From the NCBI RefSeq assembly GCF_900101705.1, contig NZ_FNAC01000020.1:1-64000 (forward strand): DNA of 64,000 nt. Reading direction: 5' to 3'. Of this stretch, positions 9,101-16,706 are shown piece by piece. The DNA comes from Algoriphagus faecimaris. Lineage in GTDB: Bacteria; Bacteroidota; Bacteroidia; Cytophagales; Cyclobacteriaceae. Made by a program: the position numbers and the translations under genes. The first letter of the stretch is position 1, and each line of letters begins with the position of its first letter. Below the pieces are notes generated by a model. The model made no database searches. It was not told the DNA's origin and saw nothing but the letters and a program-made list of their open reading frames with translations.

Positions 9101-9923
9101 TCTGGGTAAAACACTTGAAATCCTGGTTTTGGTTGAGGATATATCGGGTAACCCAACTGAAAGAATAGCAAAAGTCAGCGTCAATCGATTGGAGTCCAAC
9201 CCGCTTCAATTAGAAGGAGATTCTCAAATTTGTGAAGGAAGCTCCACCCTGCTTCAAATCAATTCTGATCAAAATTTTGAAGTGTTAGAGTGGAGAAGGA
9301 ATGGGCAAAAAATTGAAGCTCAGACAGGCCAAAGCCTAGAAGCAAATGAAGCTGGTATTTATCAAGCCTTGATTCGCTATGAAGGGGCGTGCTTATCCGA
9401 AACTTCCAATTTTGAATTGACATTGATCCCATTACCTGAAGGAGAAATCGTGCAAGAGGGTTCCAAGCTTTTTGCACCGGAGGGGGCTGCTAAGTATCAA
9501 TGGTATAGAAACGAGGAAATGCTGGAGGGAGAAACCTCCTCCACCTTGGAGCTTAATCAAATGGGAAGTTACGAGGTGGTTATTGAAAATGAGGAAGGTT
9601 GCAGTAGAAGACTCTCCGCTATTGAGGTGACGATTTCGGGTTTACTGTCTAGGCTTGATGTTTTGGACTTGTTGGTTTACCCCAACCCGGGTAGGGATAG
9701 AATTCAGGTGAAACTTTCAACTGACTCGGGCCTAAACATTGATCAAGTTGAGCTTTATTCAATAGATGGTAAATATTTGACTAATAATATTTTAATTATA
9801 AAAAATAGCGGTTCTGAAATGGAGTTGGAGGTAGAGAAATTGAGTGCAGGGATGTATTTGATTTGGGTTTTAGATGAGGGAGGAAAGTCTCATTTGGGCC
9901 GGTTCAGTAAGGTTAATTTTTAA
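6171..9923 (+). CDS. Giant secreted metallophosphoesterase with HYR/Ig-like repeats and type IX sorting tail
   Basis: A 1250-residue exported protein. After a signal peptide (about 1-24) comes a fibronectin-like segment (30-140), then a calcineurin-like metallophosphoesterase domain (about 145-480) with SDSE (154), GDLTQGG (230), GNWEN (267), YHH (407) and GHDE (452). Several HYR/Ig-like domains follow, marked by repeats such as VVDTIAPDFEA and VLDRIAPKLEV, with paired cysteines. The last 80 residues (LLVYPNPGRDRIQV...LSAGMYLIWVLDEGG) are a type A type IX secretion sorting domain, so the protein should be exported across the outer membrane and attached to the surface. One metal-site motif deviates: the usual GNHE reads GNWE. 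It is probably a surface phosphatase or nucleotidase; the substrate is unknown. Confidence 0.88.
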   Translation: MVRKGLFFIFLLPLFLGMISKSASVDTLFRVKPYLQLFGKGEIQITWFADQLLSSSIKVKDGSGTVIWESEVVGELVPEIYYTSQEKNQLIGGLSQGSWLYGDQTYRYRVALPELEAGKSLSYEVSLSSETFRSDFKTKPAQDWENIRFIALSDSETEPRGRDRHRPWAPGTPLLRPFGLTVPDLWKEKFGFITQSGIEIPHYLLSETQGYAENLKVIKSRNPDFIVMPGDLTQGGGYQPAWDEFFRHNAGEFDEVLSKSAIIPALGNWENYGGISGGYQYNERGEFAPKVGRMRFHAYFETPEEDPLKKHRQSYYRVDYGPVTILTLDSSNGTPDQSASDFSEEEKISGKELTELGTDTQENFTAAEYQANGGTDLSGFAPGSDQYVWLEENLKQASESGQLIFVQYHHIAYSSGEHGVPLNHELAIGQSGVPMRILNPLLEEYGVIAVLSGHDEIFERSFVDEDGDGKGILYYDVGVAGDGIFGVKRDYDAFLFPKVDYNPYKAWTADENSTETWNTSGSNPVPTDGGKHYGHLEVNVVKLKDGDKTFARIDFTPVYVFPIMDDSYTLQSVERRVYNDEVSITVELKEAVVVIEPQFKESIRVELNEAGIVETVLSDYLENEVQEDWEVVYSRSTTYTCSDLSGTENELKISDSKGNTWTKVVKVEVVDTIAPDFEATDANLAFDKTIGSVVIDPESFYIRTEFIYENCLNTYPVNVVLSKTEITCADFNSDGTFDPIAVDITLSDQSGNQTTKTRKVNLNIIESKKVSLTALDQLIEGGEIELRLGEELEYEVLAWYRYGQLLEGIKGSSIIVEDPGFYQADLQLLNGCIVKSDALTLEQGEFIFPELKSELILDLDENGRAELEPSSLFLTWPLPNTEWTVTLSKSVFSCGESGDQEIEVKIIDESDRVWTKTTSVEVLDRIAPKLEVQNISLDLDVTLGILALNPDELIASVSDNCGIASKSISKSQITCEDLGKTLEILVLVEDISGNPTERIAKVSVNRLESNPLQLEGDSQICEGSSTLLQINSDQNFEVLEWRRNGQKIEAQTGQSLEANEAGIYQALIRYEGACLSETSNFELTLIPLPEGEIVQEGSKLFAPEGAAKYQWYRNEEMLEGETSSTLELNQMGSYEVVIENEEGCSRRLSAIEVTISGLLSRLDVLDLLVYPNPGRDRIQVKLSTDSGLNIDQVELYSIDGKYLTNNILIIKNSGSEMELEVEKLSAGMYLIWVLDEGGKSHLGRFSKVNF

Positions 9924-10447
9924 GTTTTCTGATAGTTCGAGGCTGTCTCAAAAGTAAAGTTTGTCACATTGAGTACTGGAGAGACGAGAGTATCGAAATC
10001 TAATTGTGGTCCAGAATGATAGAAATAGCCTTCGACTCCGCTACCGATGACAAAGAAGCTTAATATCACAAAATTGGGGTCAGTCCGATCACCCGAAAGA
10101 CGGGTGTCTGAAGGTACGAGGACGCTTCGACTCCCCTCCGCGCGACCAAAAACTTGATTCAAATCCTAATTTCCGTCATCTCTTTTTGTAAGTTCTCAGA
10201 ATATTTAAGACTCAGGCTGATATTGGATTGATTTATGAGACAGCCTGTTTTAATTATCCCAAGATATTTTTCTAGATCGGTATTAATAGTGCTTTTGGTT
10301 TTGAATACATCTCTTTTAGGTTTAATTCAGGGATTTTTGAATGTGGACTAAGTGTAAAATAGCACTGAAGGCGCGATCATGATAAAATTGCTTGGATTTC
10401 GTAACTCTAAGGAATTGATTCAGTTTAATTTCCAAAGAGCCTTGATC
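9924..10447. other. Intergenic region carrying a MITE-like element
   Basis: About 520 bases between the T9SS phosphoesterase and the PagL-like gene. Most is occupied by a candidate element bounded by 11-base inverted repeats (9940-10246). At 10351-10382 there is a short inverted relative of the CGCGCCTTCAG repeat found near position 1281. No gene seen. Confidence 0.6.
9940..10246. mobile_element. MITE-like non-coding element with 11-bp terminal inverted repeats
   Basis: AGGCTGTCTCA at 9940-9950 is matched exactly by TGAGACAGCCT at 10236-10246, bounding 307 bases without a credible gene. Inside are the phrase CTTCGACTCC twice (near 10034 and 10127), which is common in Bacteroidota intergenic repeats, and a perfect hairpin CACCCG-AAAGA-CGGGTG (10090-10106). 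No target-site duplication is clear. The same GGCTGTCTC word forms the stem of the terminator at 55061-55102, so the ends may instead be separated terminator halves. Confidence 0.45.
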
Positions 10448-11497
10448 ATGAAACCTCTTCTATGCATCATTTTTTCTTTCCTTCTTTTCCAATCGGCCGC
10501 TGCTCAGGCTATCCGAAAATCCATTGATTTCAATATGCAAGCAGGCTGGATTATTCCGCACAATGCTGAATTGCAGGCCATCTCCCAGACCACTCCTTTG
10601 GGCTTGAATCTCCGTTATCAAGTCATGAATAGCAGTCGAGAAAACTGGGAGGCTTGTAATTGTTTTCATTACTTAGGCTTGGGTTTACAGGTTCATGATT
10701 TTCAAAATTCAAGAGAACTCGGCAGGGCTTTGACCCTATACGGAAGCTTTCAGCCCATTCTTTGGAAAAGAAATTCCTGGGAATTAGCCTTGGATATGGG
10801 GATAGGTGCCTCTTATTTGACACGGGTCTATGATGAAATCGAAAACCCGAGAAATACCTTCTTTAGCGCGCCGCTAAGCTTTTTACTATTCTTAAGACCG
10901 GTAATGGCTTATTCTCTCAGCGATCAGGTACAAATAAATACTTCCTTTTATTACAACCACATATCCAATGGGGGGCAGCGTCAGCCCAATCGCGGCATGA
11001 ATTACTCTATGTTTTCCATTGGAATGCAATATTTTTTGAGCAATCAATCCTTTCCATCTCACACTAAAACGAAAATTGAAAATCGACTGAATACCTATTT
11101 AGAACTTGGAGTCAACTCTCGCTCTTCTGCCTCGGGCGGCAGGCAACCCAATTTCACCTTGGGATTGGGAGTTTATCAGCAAGTAGCTTCGGTTTCGGCT
11201 TTTGGCATTGGTTTGGATTTAAACAAGGATTTTTCATTGGAAGTGGAGCAAAACCGCTTGGAAGCCTTGATGCCAGCGCCATTTATAGCCCATCACTTTC
11301 TTTTTGGACGCTTTGATTTCCAACAGCGCTTTGCATGGTATGCAAAAAAGCCTGCGGATTATCAGGCCGGCAAAAACTTTTATCAGCGCTATACACTGAT
11401 GTATCATTTGGGAGAAAAATTCAGATTGGGAGTAGGAATGAAGGCCCATGGGCACGTAGCCGAAAACATGGACCTTCGATTGGGTTGGAAGTTTTAA
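10448..11497 (+). CDS. Acyloxyacyl hydrolase / PagL-like outer-membrane lipid A deacylase
   Basis: A 349-residue beta-barrel protein. I place the start at 10448 (MKPLLCIIFSFLLF...AAAQA), because this gives a clean signal peptide; an in-frame ATG at 10379 would put 23 unsuitable residues before it. The segment FYYNHISNGGQRQPNRG (about residue 170) carries the His-x-Ser core of PagL, whose catalytic residues remove the 3-O acyl chain of lipid A. Barrel-like alternating strands and aromatic ends follow. The C-terminal half is longer than classic PagL and seems to contain a second barrel-like repeat. It ends at 11497, abutting the convergent dehydrogenase gene with no terminator between. Enzymatic activity is inferred from the motif. 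Confidence 0.72.
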   Translation: MKPLLCIIFSFLLFQSAAAQAIRKSIDFNMQAGWIIPHNAELQAISQTTPLGLNLRYQVMNSSRENWEACNCFHYLGLGLQVHDFQNSRELGRALTLYGSFQPILWKRNSWELALDMGIGASYLTRVYDEIENPRNTFFSAPLSFLLFLRPVMAYSLSDQVQINTSFYYNHISNGGQRQPNRGMNYSMFSIGMQYFLSNQSFPSHTKTKIENRLNTYLELGVNSRSSASGGRQPNFTLGLGVYQQVASVSAFGIGLDLNKDFSLEVEQNRLEALMPAPFIAHHFLFGRFDFQQRFAWYAKKPADYQAGKNFYQRYTLMYHLGEKFRLGVGMKAHGHVAENMDLRLGWKF

Positions 11498-12703
11498 TTA
11501 TTTAAAGGCAGGAATCCCCGTAATCTCATTTCCCAAAATCAACAAATGAATATCATGTGTGCCCTCATAAGTGATCACAGACTCTAGATTCATCATGTGT
11601 CGCATCATAGGATATTCGCCCGTGATTCCCATTCCTCCGTGGATTTGTCTTGCTTCTCTCGCAATATGCAGGGCCATCTCGACATTGTTTCGCTTGGCCA
11701 TCGAAATGTGAACCGTTTTAGCTTTCCCTTCATTCATCATCTTTCCCACTTTCCAGGCCAAAAGCTGAGCCTTTGTGATCTCGGTCAGCATCTCTGCCAG
11801 TTTCTTTTGGGTGAGCTGAAATGCTCCAATAGGCTTGTCAAACTGAATACGTTCGGCGGCATATTTTCGGGCCGATTCGTAGCAGTCCATGGCTGCACCA
11901 ATCGCACCCCAAGCAATTCCGAAACGGGCAGAATCCAAACACATCATCGGAGCACCAAGACCAGATTTTCCAGGCAGGAGGTTCTCTTTGGGGACTTTCA
12001 CATTATCAAAAACCAATTCTCCAGTACAGGAGGCACGAAGGGACCATTTACTGTGTGTCTCGGGCGTAGAAAAGCCTTCCATTCCTCGCTCGACGATCAA
12101 TCCGTGAATCCGGCCCTCTTCATTTTTGGCCCAAACCACTGCGATATCTGCTTTAGGTGAATTGGAAATCCACATTTTGGCACCATTTAAAAGGTAATGG
12201 TCACCCATGTCTTTGAAATTGGTTGTCATTCCGCTAGGATTGGAGCCATGATCTGGTTCTGTCAGGCCAAAGCACCCCAGCATTTCTCCTGAAGCCAGCT
12301 TGGGAAGGTATTTTTTCCGCTGCTCCTCAGAGCCGAATTTATAGATGGGGTACATGACCAATGAGCCTTGGACCGAGGCAGTAGATCGCATTCCGGAGTC
12401 TCCACGCTCAATTTCCTGCATGATCAGTCCATAAGCGATGTAGTCTAGTCCGCCACCCCCGTACTCCTCTGGAATCTGTGGTCCGAAAGCTCCCACATCT
12501 CCAAATTTTTTGACGATCTCATAAGGAAAATGGGCTTTCTGTGCCCAGTCTTCGATATAAGGCGAAATCTCCCGCTTGACAAAGTCCCGCATCGAGGTTC
12601 GAATCAACTTATGCTCCTCTGTCAAAAGATCATCGATATCTAAAAAATCCACCCCTTCAAATGTATCTTGCTTTTGTGATTTTTGGATTCCCTCAGTCCC
12701 CAT
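11498..12703 (-). CDS. gcdH: Glutaryl-CoA dehydrogenase-type acyl-CoA dehydrogenase
   Basis: A 401-residue FAD enzyme of the acyl-CoA dehydrogenase family. The segments SLVMYPIYKFGSEEQRKKYL, GCFGLTEPDHGSNP and, near the C terminus, NLESVITYEGTHDIHLLILG closely follow mitochondrial glutaryl-CoA dehydrogenase; the Glu in TYEGTHDIH is the catalytic base. That enzyme converts glutaryl-CoA to crotonyl-CoA in lysine and tryptophan breakdown. The divergent neighbour is tryptophan 2,3-dioxygenase, the first step of the kynurenine route, which supports this reading. The first 20 residues are an unremarkable extension. Confidence 0.85.
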   Translation of the reverse strand: MGTEGIQKSQKQDTFEGVDFLDIDDLLTEEHKLIRTSMRDFVKREISPYIEDWAQKAHFPYEIVKKFGDVGAFGPQIPEEYGGGGLDYIAYGLIMQEIERGDSGMRSTASVQGSLVMYPIYKFGSEEQRKKYLPKLASGEMLGCFGLTEPDHGSNPSGMTTNFKDMGDHYLLNGAKMWISNSPKADIAVVWAKNEEGRIHGLIVERGMEGFSTPETHSKWSLRASCTGELVFDNVKVPKENLLPGKSGLGAPMMCLDSARFGIAWGAIGAAMDCYESARKYAAERIQFDKPIGAFQLTQKKLAEMLTEITKAQLLAWKVGKMMNEGKAKTVHISMAKRNNVEMALHIAREARQIHGGMGITGEYPMMRHMMNLESVITYEGTHDIHLLILGNEITGIPAFK

Positions 12704-12742
12704 AGTTAATTTGGTTTATTGAATTCTATCAGACAATTTTAC

Positions 12743-12761
12743 CGGGGAGAAAAGCTCCCCG
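12743..12761. promoter_or_regulatory. Hairpin or operator between gcdH and the dioxygenase gene
   Basis: CGGGGAG and CTCCCCG face each other across AAAAG in the 120-base divergent promoter region. There is no T-run, so it is not a simple terminator. It could be an operator shared by the two catabolic genes. Confidence 0.35.
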
Positions 12762-12823
12762 CCTAGACCCGAAATAAATAGATCGCTACTTAAAAAACTA
12801 TCTTTTTTCCTAAAAGTTGTCCA

Positions 12824-13783
12824 ATGCAAGAAAACCAGTTTGATCCTCAGATTTTAGACAAAATCCATTTGCTTCAGGAAAAATTCAAAGCTTCTGGACA
12901 AGATATGCTTTCCTATTTGGAAGGCCTGCTTTATGCAGATTATTTGACCTATTGGGAATATATCAATCTGGATGTATTGCTATCCCTTCAGCAACCCAAA
13001 ACGAGCTTCAAGGATGAAAAGATTTTCATCATTTATCATCAGATCACCGAACTCTATTTCAAGTTGATTATATCTGAAATGGAACAAATTGCAGATCATA
13101 AGCCGCTTTCCCAAGAATTTTTCAAGCAGCGATTGGAGCGAATTCTGATGTACTTGGATCATTTGATTTCATCTTTTGCCATGATGTGGAAGGGGATGGA
13201 GAGGGAGCAATTCCTGAAGTTTAGAATGTCGCTACTCCCTTCCTCGGGTTTTCAAAGTGCCCAATACCGGGAAATCGAACTGATGGCAACGGATGCTTTT
13301 CAACTGATCGCATTGAGTCGAAGAGAGGAATTTGATTACCATTCTCCATCAGATGATATTTTTGAGCATTTGTATTGGCAGCAGGGAGCGATAGAGTTGG
13401 CGACAGGAGAGAAGACCCTGACACTGAAAAATTTTGAGCTGAAATATGGGAAAAAGCTAAAAGAACTGATCGAAAATTACCGAAGGAAAAACCTTTGGCA
13501 ACGCTATATGGAAATAGAAAAGCCAGAAGAGGAACTCACCGAATTGATGAAGCAGTTGGACCTTAAAGCTAATGTATTTTGGCCTTTGGCTCATTATAAG
13601 TCTGCGGTGCGCTACTTGCAACGTGATCCTGTGGATATCGCTGCTACCGGCGGCACCAACTGGCAGAAATACCTTCCTCCGCGTTTTCAGAAAGTGATCT
13701 TTTTCCCCGAACTCTGGACCGAAAATGAAAAGGAAGAATGGGGCAAAGGCTGGGTCGTGAAGGAGATTTTTGGGGAAGACTAG
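12824..13783 (+). CDS. Tryptophan 2,3-dioxygenase family protein
   Basis: A 319-residue heme enzyme that opens the indole ring of tryptophan to give N-formylkynurenine. Recognisable family segments are YLTYWEYINLDVLL, FIIYHQITELYFKLI (the substrate-pocket helix, HQ.YELWFK in classical enzymes), FLKFRMSLLPSSGFQSAQYRE and the heme-proximal AHYKSAVRYL followed by TGGTNWQKYLP. Sequence is of the divergent Bacteroidota branch. Divergent from gcdH, which acts at the far end of tryptophan catabolism. No kynureninase or kynurenine monooxygenase is in the window. Confidence 0.85.
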   Translation: MQENQFDPQILDKIHLLQEKFKASGQDMLSYLEGLLYADYLTYWEYINLDVLLSLQQPKTSFKDEKIFIIYHQITELYFKLIISEMEQIADHKPLSQEFFKQRLERILMYLDHLISSFAMMWKGMEREQFLKFRMSLLPSSGFQSAQYREIELMATDAFQLIALSRREEFDYHSPSDDIFEHLYWQQGAIELATGEKTLTLKNFELKYGKKLKELIENYRRKNLWQRYMEIEKPEEELTELMKQLDLKANVFWPLAHYKSAVRYLQRDPVDIAATGGTNWQKYLPPRFQKVIFFPELWTENEKEEWGKGWVVKEIFGED

Positions 13784-13797
13784 ATTCCCCAATCTTT

Positions 13798-15402
13798 TTA
13801 TTTTGGGTAGTTTTCTATTACAAAGCGCTCCGCATTACCAAAACAAAAATCATTCACAGCCGCCACTACATCTTCCCGTGATTGGAGGTGGTTGAGGTAC
13901 TTTTTATTTCCTGATTTTCGAGCTTGGTCTATGGCAAAAACCAAATTATTTGCCATCAATTCAAATTCTAATGCACTAGGATAGGGGTCTACGGGGTCGA
14001 TTAGGCCTTCGAAGTCTGTTCCAATGGTGATGCAATTCCAAACTTGTTCTTTTTCCTCTTCACTTAAGTTGGCATTGGAATAGGCGCTTTTGATGATGGC
14101 TTCCAGATTTTCCCAAATCAATTGAATTCCGTTTCGGTTGGGATTTTCTTTCAGGTCTTTTTTAGTGATTCCCAATATTCGCTGATCAAAAGAAAGTCCA
14201 AATAGACCTTTAGTTTTCACGATCATCTCGATGTCTTCATCGCACATGTTGATATTCCAGGCATTGAATTTCCCACTGGGATCAGTATAATCATCTTTTT
14301 CCTTATCCTCCAGTTCGATATGCTTTTCCAAACTTTCAATTCCCGAATAGGCACAATGAGAAGCGATCACAGGGATTCGATCATCATTGAGTAGGCATTT
14401 GTTCACTAAGCTGTAAAATTCTTTACGGGAGCGAGCGCTCATGTGCTTGACATCTATAAGAATTCTATAGCCTAGCGTTGAATCCCGTTCAAAGTTTGAG
14501 TCTATGCTCAAAAGCTCTTTAATCACCCGTCTTCCGTCGTTATTGAAACCCCCATTCAGACGCTTTCGCTGATTCAAGAGCAGTTTTCCGGTATCCGGAA
14601 TAGAGTGGGCATGTCCACAGAGATGATTATCAAAATGATGGGCAAAGGTGATGAAAAACACAGGGTACTTCCAGACCGTCTTGATAAAATGAATACGGTC
14701 GGAAATTTCTTCAATCGATCTTACGCGGTCTGTACCCAGAGCATGAGCACCCTCAATGGTCAATACCATGGTGATTTCCTGATCATCGGGCAGTGAGGCT
14801 TCCAGTTCCCTCCGGTCTTTAGGAATTCTGTAAGATGCTTTTTGGGCAATGTAGGACTTGGGAAACTGCTGTATTCTCCTCATTTCAGCCCTTTTTCGAC
14901 CTAGAAACTTTCCTGGAATATGAATTTCATTTTTATCGATTACTTTGCCAGAGTCCATGCTTACAAATTCCAACTCCCGATTAAGGGATTCCCAATAATC
15001 ATAATCCGGTGATTGGAAAAAATCAACTGCTGCATCGGGGATTCGCATATAGGCTACTTGGATAAAATCCCTTAATGGAAGTTTATGCGAAGTGGCAAAG
15101 GCAATCAAAAATTTATACCATTTATCCTCGCCCACTTGAGGCTTCATTCCTTTGACAAATTCTCGTTCTAGCGGGTAGAGGGAGTTGAAGCTCAGCCGCA
15201 AATTCGAATTCCAACATTTGACTAGATCCATTTGAGAATAGGAGGCCCCCATTTTTCCAGCTTGGTAATTTCGTCTATTGGAAGCAATGACTGTCCAAGG
15301 GCTGAATTTGTCACTACGACGAAATTTACGCTCCTTTTCCTGCATCTGAAAATGAGCCCGCATGTGATTATGACAATGTAGATCTGAAAATTTTCTTCGC
15401 AT
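13798..15402 (-). CDS. Membrane dipeptidase-like (peptidase M19) metal hydrolase
   Basis: A 534-residue protein without a signal peptide, so probably cytosolic. Dispersed metal-binding motifs of the M19/renal dipeptidase family can be traced: DLHCHNH (7-13), the bridging Glu in TIEGAHAL (about 215), IDVKHMS (about 315), IASHCAYSG (about 345) and GTDFEG (about 465). The first motif is HxH-like rather than the usual HxD, and the protein is about 150 residues longer than typical M19 enzymes. It follows the alpha/beta hydrolase gene with three bases between stop and start, so they form one transcription unit. Activity and substrate are not certain; family placement is moderate. Confidence 0.7.
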   Translation of the reverse strand: MRRKFSDLHCHNHMRAHFQMQEKERKFRRSDKFSPWTVIASNRRNYQAGKMGASYSQMDLVKCWNSNLRLSFNSLYPLEREFVKGMKPQVGEDKWYKFLIAFATSHKLPLRDFIQVAYMRIPDAAVDFFQSPDYDYWESLNRELEFVSMDSGKVIDKNEIHIPGKFLGRKRAEMRRIQQFPKSYIAQKASYRIPKDRRELEASLPDDQEITMVLTIEGAHALGTDRVRSIEEISDRIHFIKTVWKYPVFFITFAHHFDNHLCGHAHSIPDTGKLLLNQRKRLNGGFNNDGRRVIKELLSIDSNFERDSTLGYRILIDVKHMSARSRKEFYSLVNKCLLNDDRIPVIASHCAYSGIESLEKHIELEDKEKDDYTDPSGKFNAWNINMCDEDIEMIVKTKGLFGLSFDQRILGITKKDLKENPNRNGIQLIWENLEAIIKSAYSNANLSEEEKEQVWNCITIGTDFEGLIDPVDPYPSALEFELMANNLVFAIDQARKSGNKKYLNHLQSREDVVAAVNDFCFGNAERFVIENYPK

Positions 15403-15405
15403 GAC

Positions 15406-16467
15406 TTAAGAGCTAAAAATGGAACCTTCACCTTTGATCACATGGATAATATCCTCCACTACGGAGGGAGAATTGGTATAATACCAGTGATGAACTGTAT
15501 TGTGAAGCAGTCCTTTATCATCCTGTATGGGGGTGACATCACACTGATAAATATCATCGGGTAGATTGATGGAGTTTTTGGCTCCCCATCTTCCCAGACG
15601 ATTAAAGGCATTTTTGGTTAATTCCGAAATCCCCAAGGCTTGATCTTTGTTGTGATAATAAACATGCACCCGCTCTCCAAAATCGATCAATCGATAGAGT
15701 GGATGGGGCTGTTCGAGGGCATAATAGTCTATATCTGCACCTACCAGGATAATTTCTGCGAAAAGGGAATTGATCTCCATGCCTATATCTACCACTCCCT
15801 TGATCATGTTTTCAAGGACGCGATTGCCCATACTGTGACACATGAGATGAATTCTTTGATTGCACATTGGCTTTTTTTCGTCCACAAATTTCTTCTTGAA
15901 AAACTCTTTCAGAGAAGCCATGGATCGAGCCAAGGCAAAACCAGACTGTGTGGCATCGTAAGCGTCTGAGCGATATTTGAGAAGTTTCTTCTTGGCAGGC
16001 CAGGTGAAGAGCACCAAATGCTTGATAGTGGAACCCTCAGGTTCCACGTATTTTCGATGAAGCTCTGCAAGTGTTTGCATGGCGGTCTCCAAATCCGATT
16101 TGAAGCCATGGACAAAAACCAAGATGTCTTCTTGAGAAATCAAACCTTTAGACTTTTTTCCTGCCTTCACTCCTGCATCATAGAGCTCATTAAATACCTG
16201 AGATGAAGGAAAAACTGATTTGTTGACATCCTTATCGTCGGCATATTTGGCTAATAAATCTTCTTTAACCTCCGGAATAATCTTGATATTAAAATCATTT
16301 AGCTTTTTAGCCTTTACCGGATCGAAGGAAACTGTTCCGTACCTTAGATTATGTCTCGCTTCTTCATCGCCATCTTTCCGCATGTATTCAGTTTCATTGA
16401 CGGGGATGTAGTTTTTGCTTTTTCGGGAAGTGACCTCCCTGTTGGTAATGATATAATGTGTGACCAT
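15406..16467 (-). CDS. Alpha/beta hydrolase, DUF900-like
   Basis: A 353-residue serine hydrolase-like protein, probably cytosolic. The oxyanion segment ILVFVHGF is near residue 117, the nucleophile elbow CHSMGNRVL near residue 210, an acidic residue candidate in LVGADID, and a C-terminal His in NTVHHWYY. This matches the DUF900 group, members of which are poorly characterised. It is the first gene of a two-gene unit with the M19-like peptidase. The pairing suggests a shared substrate (for example an acylated or amide-linked compound), which is inference only. Confidence 0.75.
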   Translation of the reverse strand: MVTHYIITNREVTSRKSKNYIPVNETEYMRKDGDEEARHNLRYGTVSFDPVKAKKLNDFNIKIIPEVKEDLLAKYADDKDVNKSVFPSSQVFNELYDAGVKAGKKSKGLISQEDILVFVHGFKSDLETAMQTLAELHRKYVEPEGSTIKHLVLFTWPAKKKLLKYRSDAYDATQSGFALARSMASLKEFFKKKFVDEKKPMCNQRIHLMCHSMGNRVLENMIKGVVDIGMEINSLFAEIILVGADIDYYALEQPHPLYRLIDFGERVHVYYHNKDQALGISELTKNAFNRLGRWGAKNSINLPDDIYQCDVTPIQDDKGLLHNTVHHWYYTNSPSVVEDIIHVIKGEGSIFSS

Positions 16468-16706
16468 AAAATATTTGATTAAAAGAACTGATAAAAGGGG
16501 AAATACCTGCCAAAATTTACGCAGGACCTGAAGAGCTATCCTTTACATTGGTATTCTATAAAATTTGCAAATATTATTCTGAATCACAACGGATAATTCA
16601 AAATTTATACTTTTCCTCAAGATTACTTTATATTTAACTTTTTTGTAGGTGTGGTAGAATTGGGCTTAATGATGCATTTTTGATTATCCAAAAATCCATG
16701 ATGCTC

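Noticed and set aside
9920-10162. 80-residue frame on the minus strand
   Set aside because: Lies across the MITE-like element, with no family features and odd composition.
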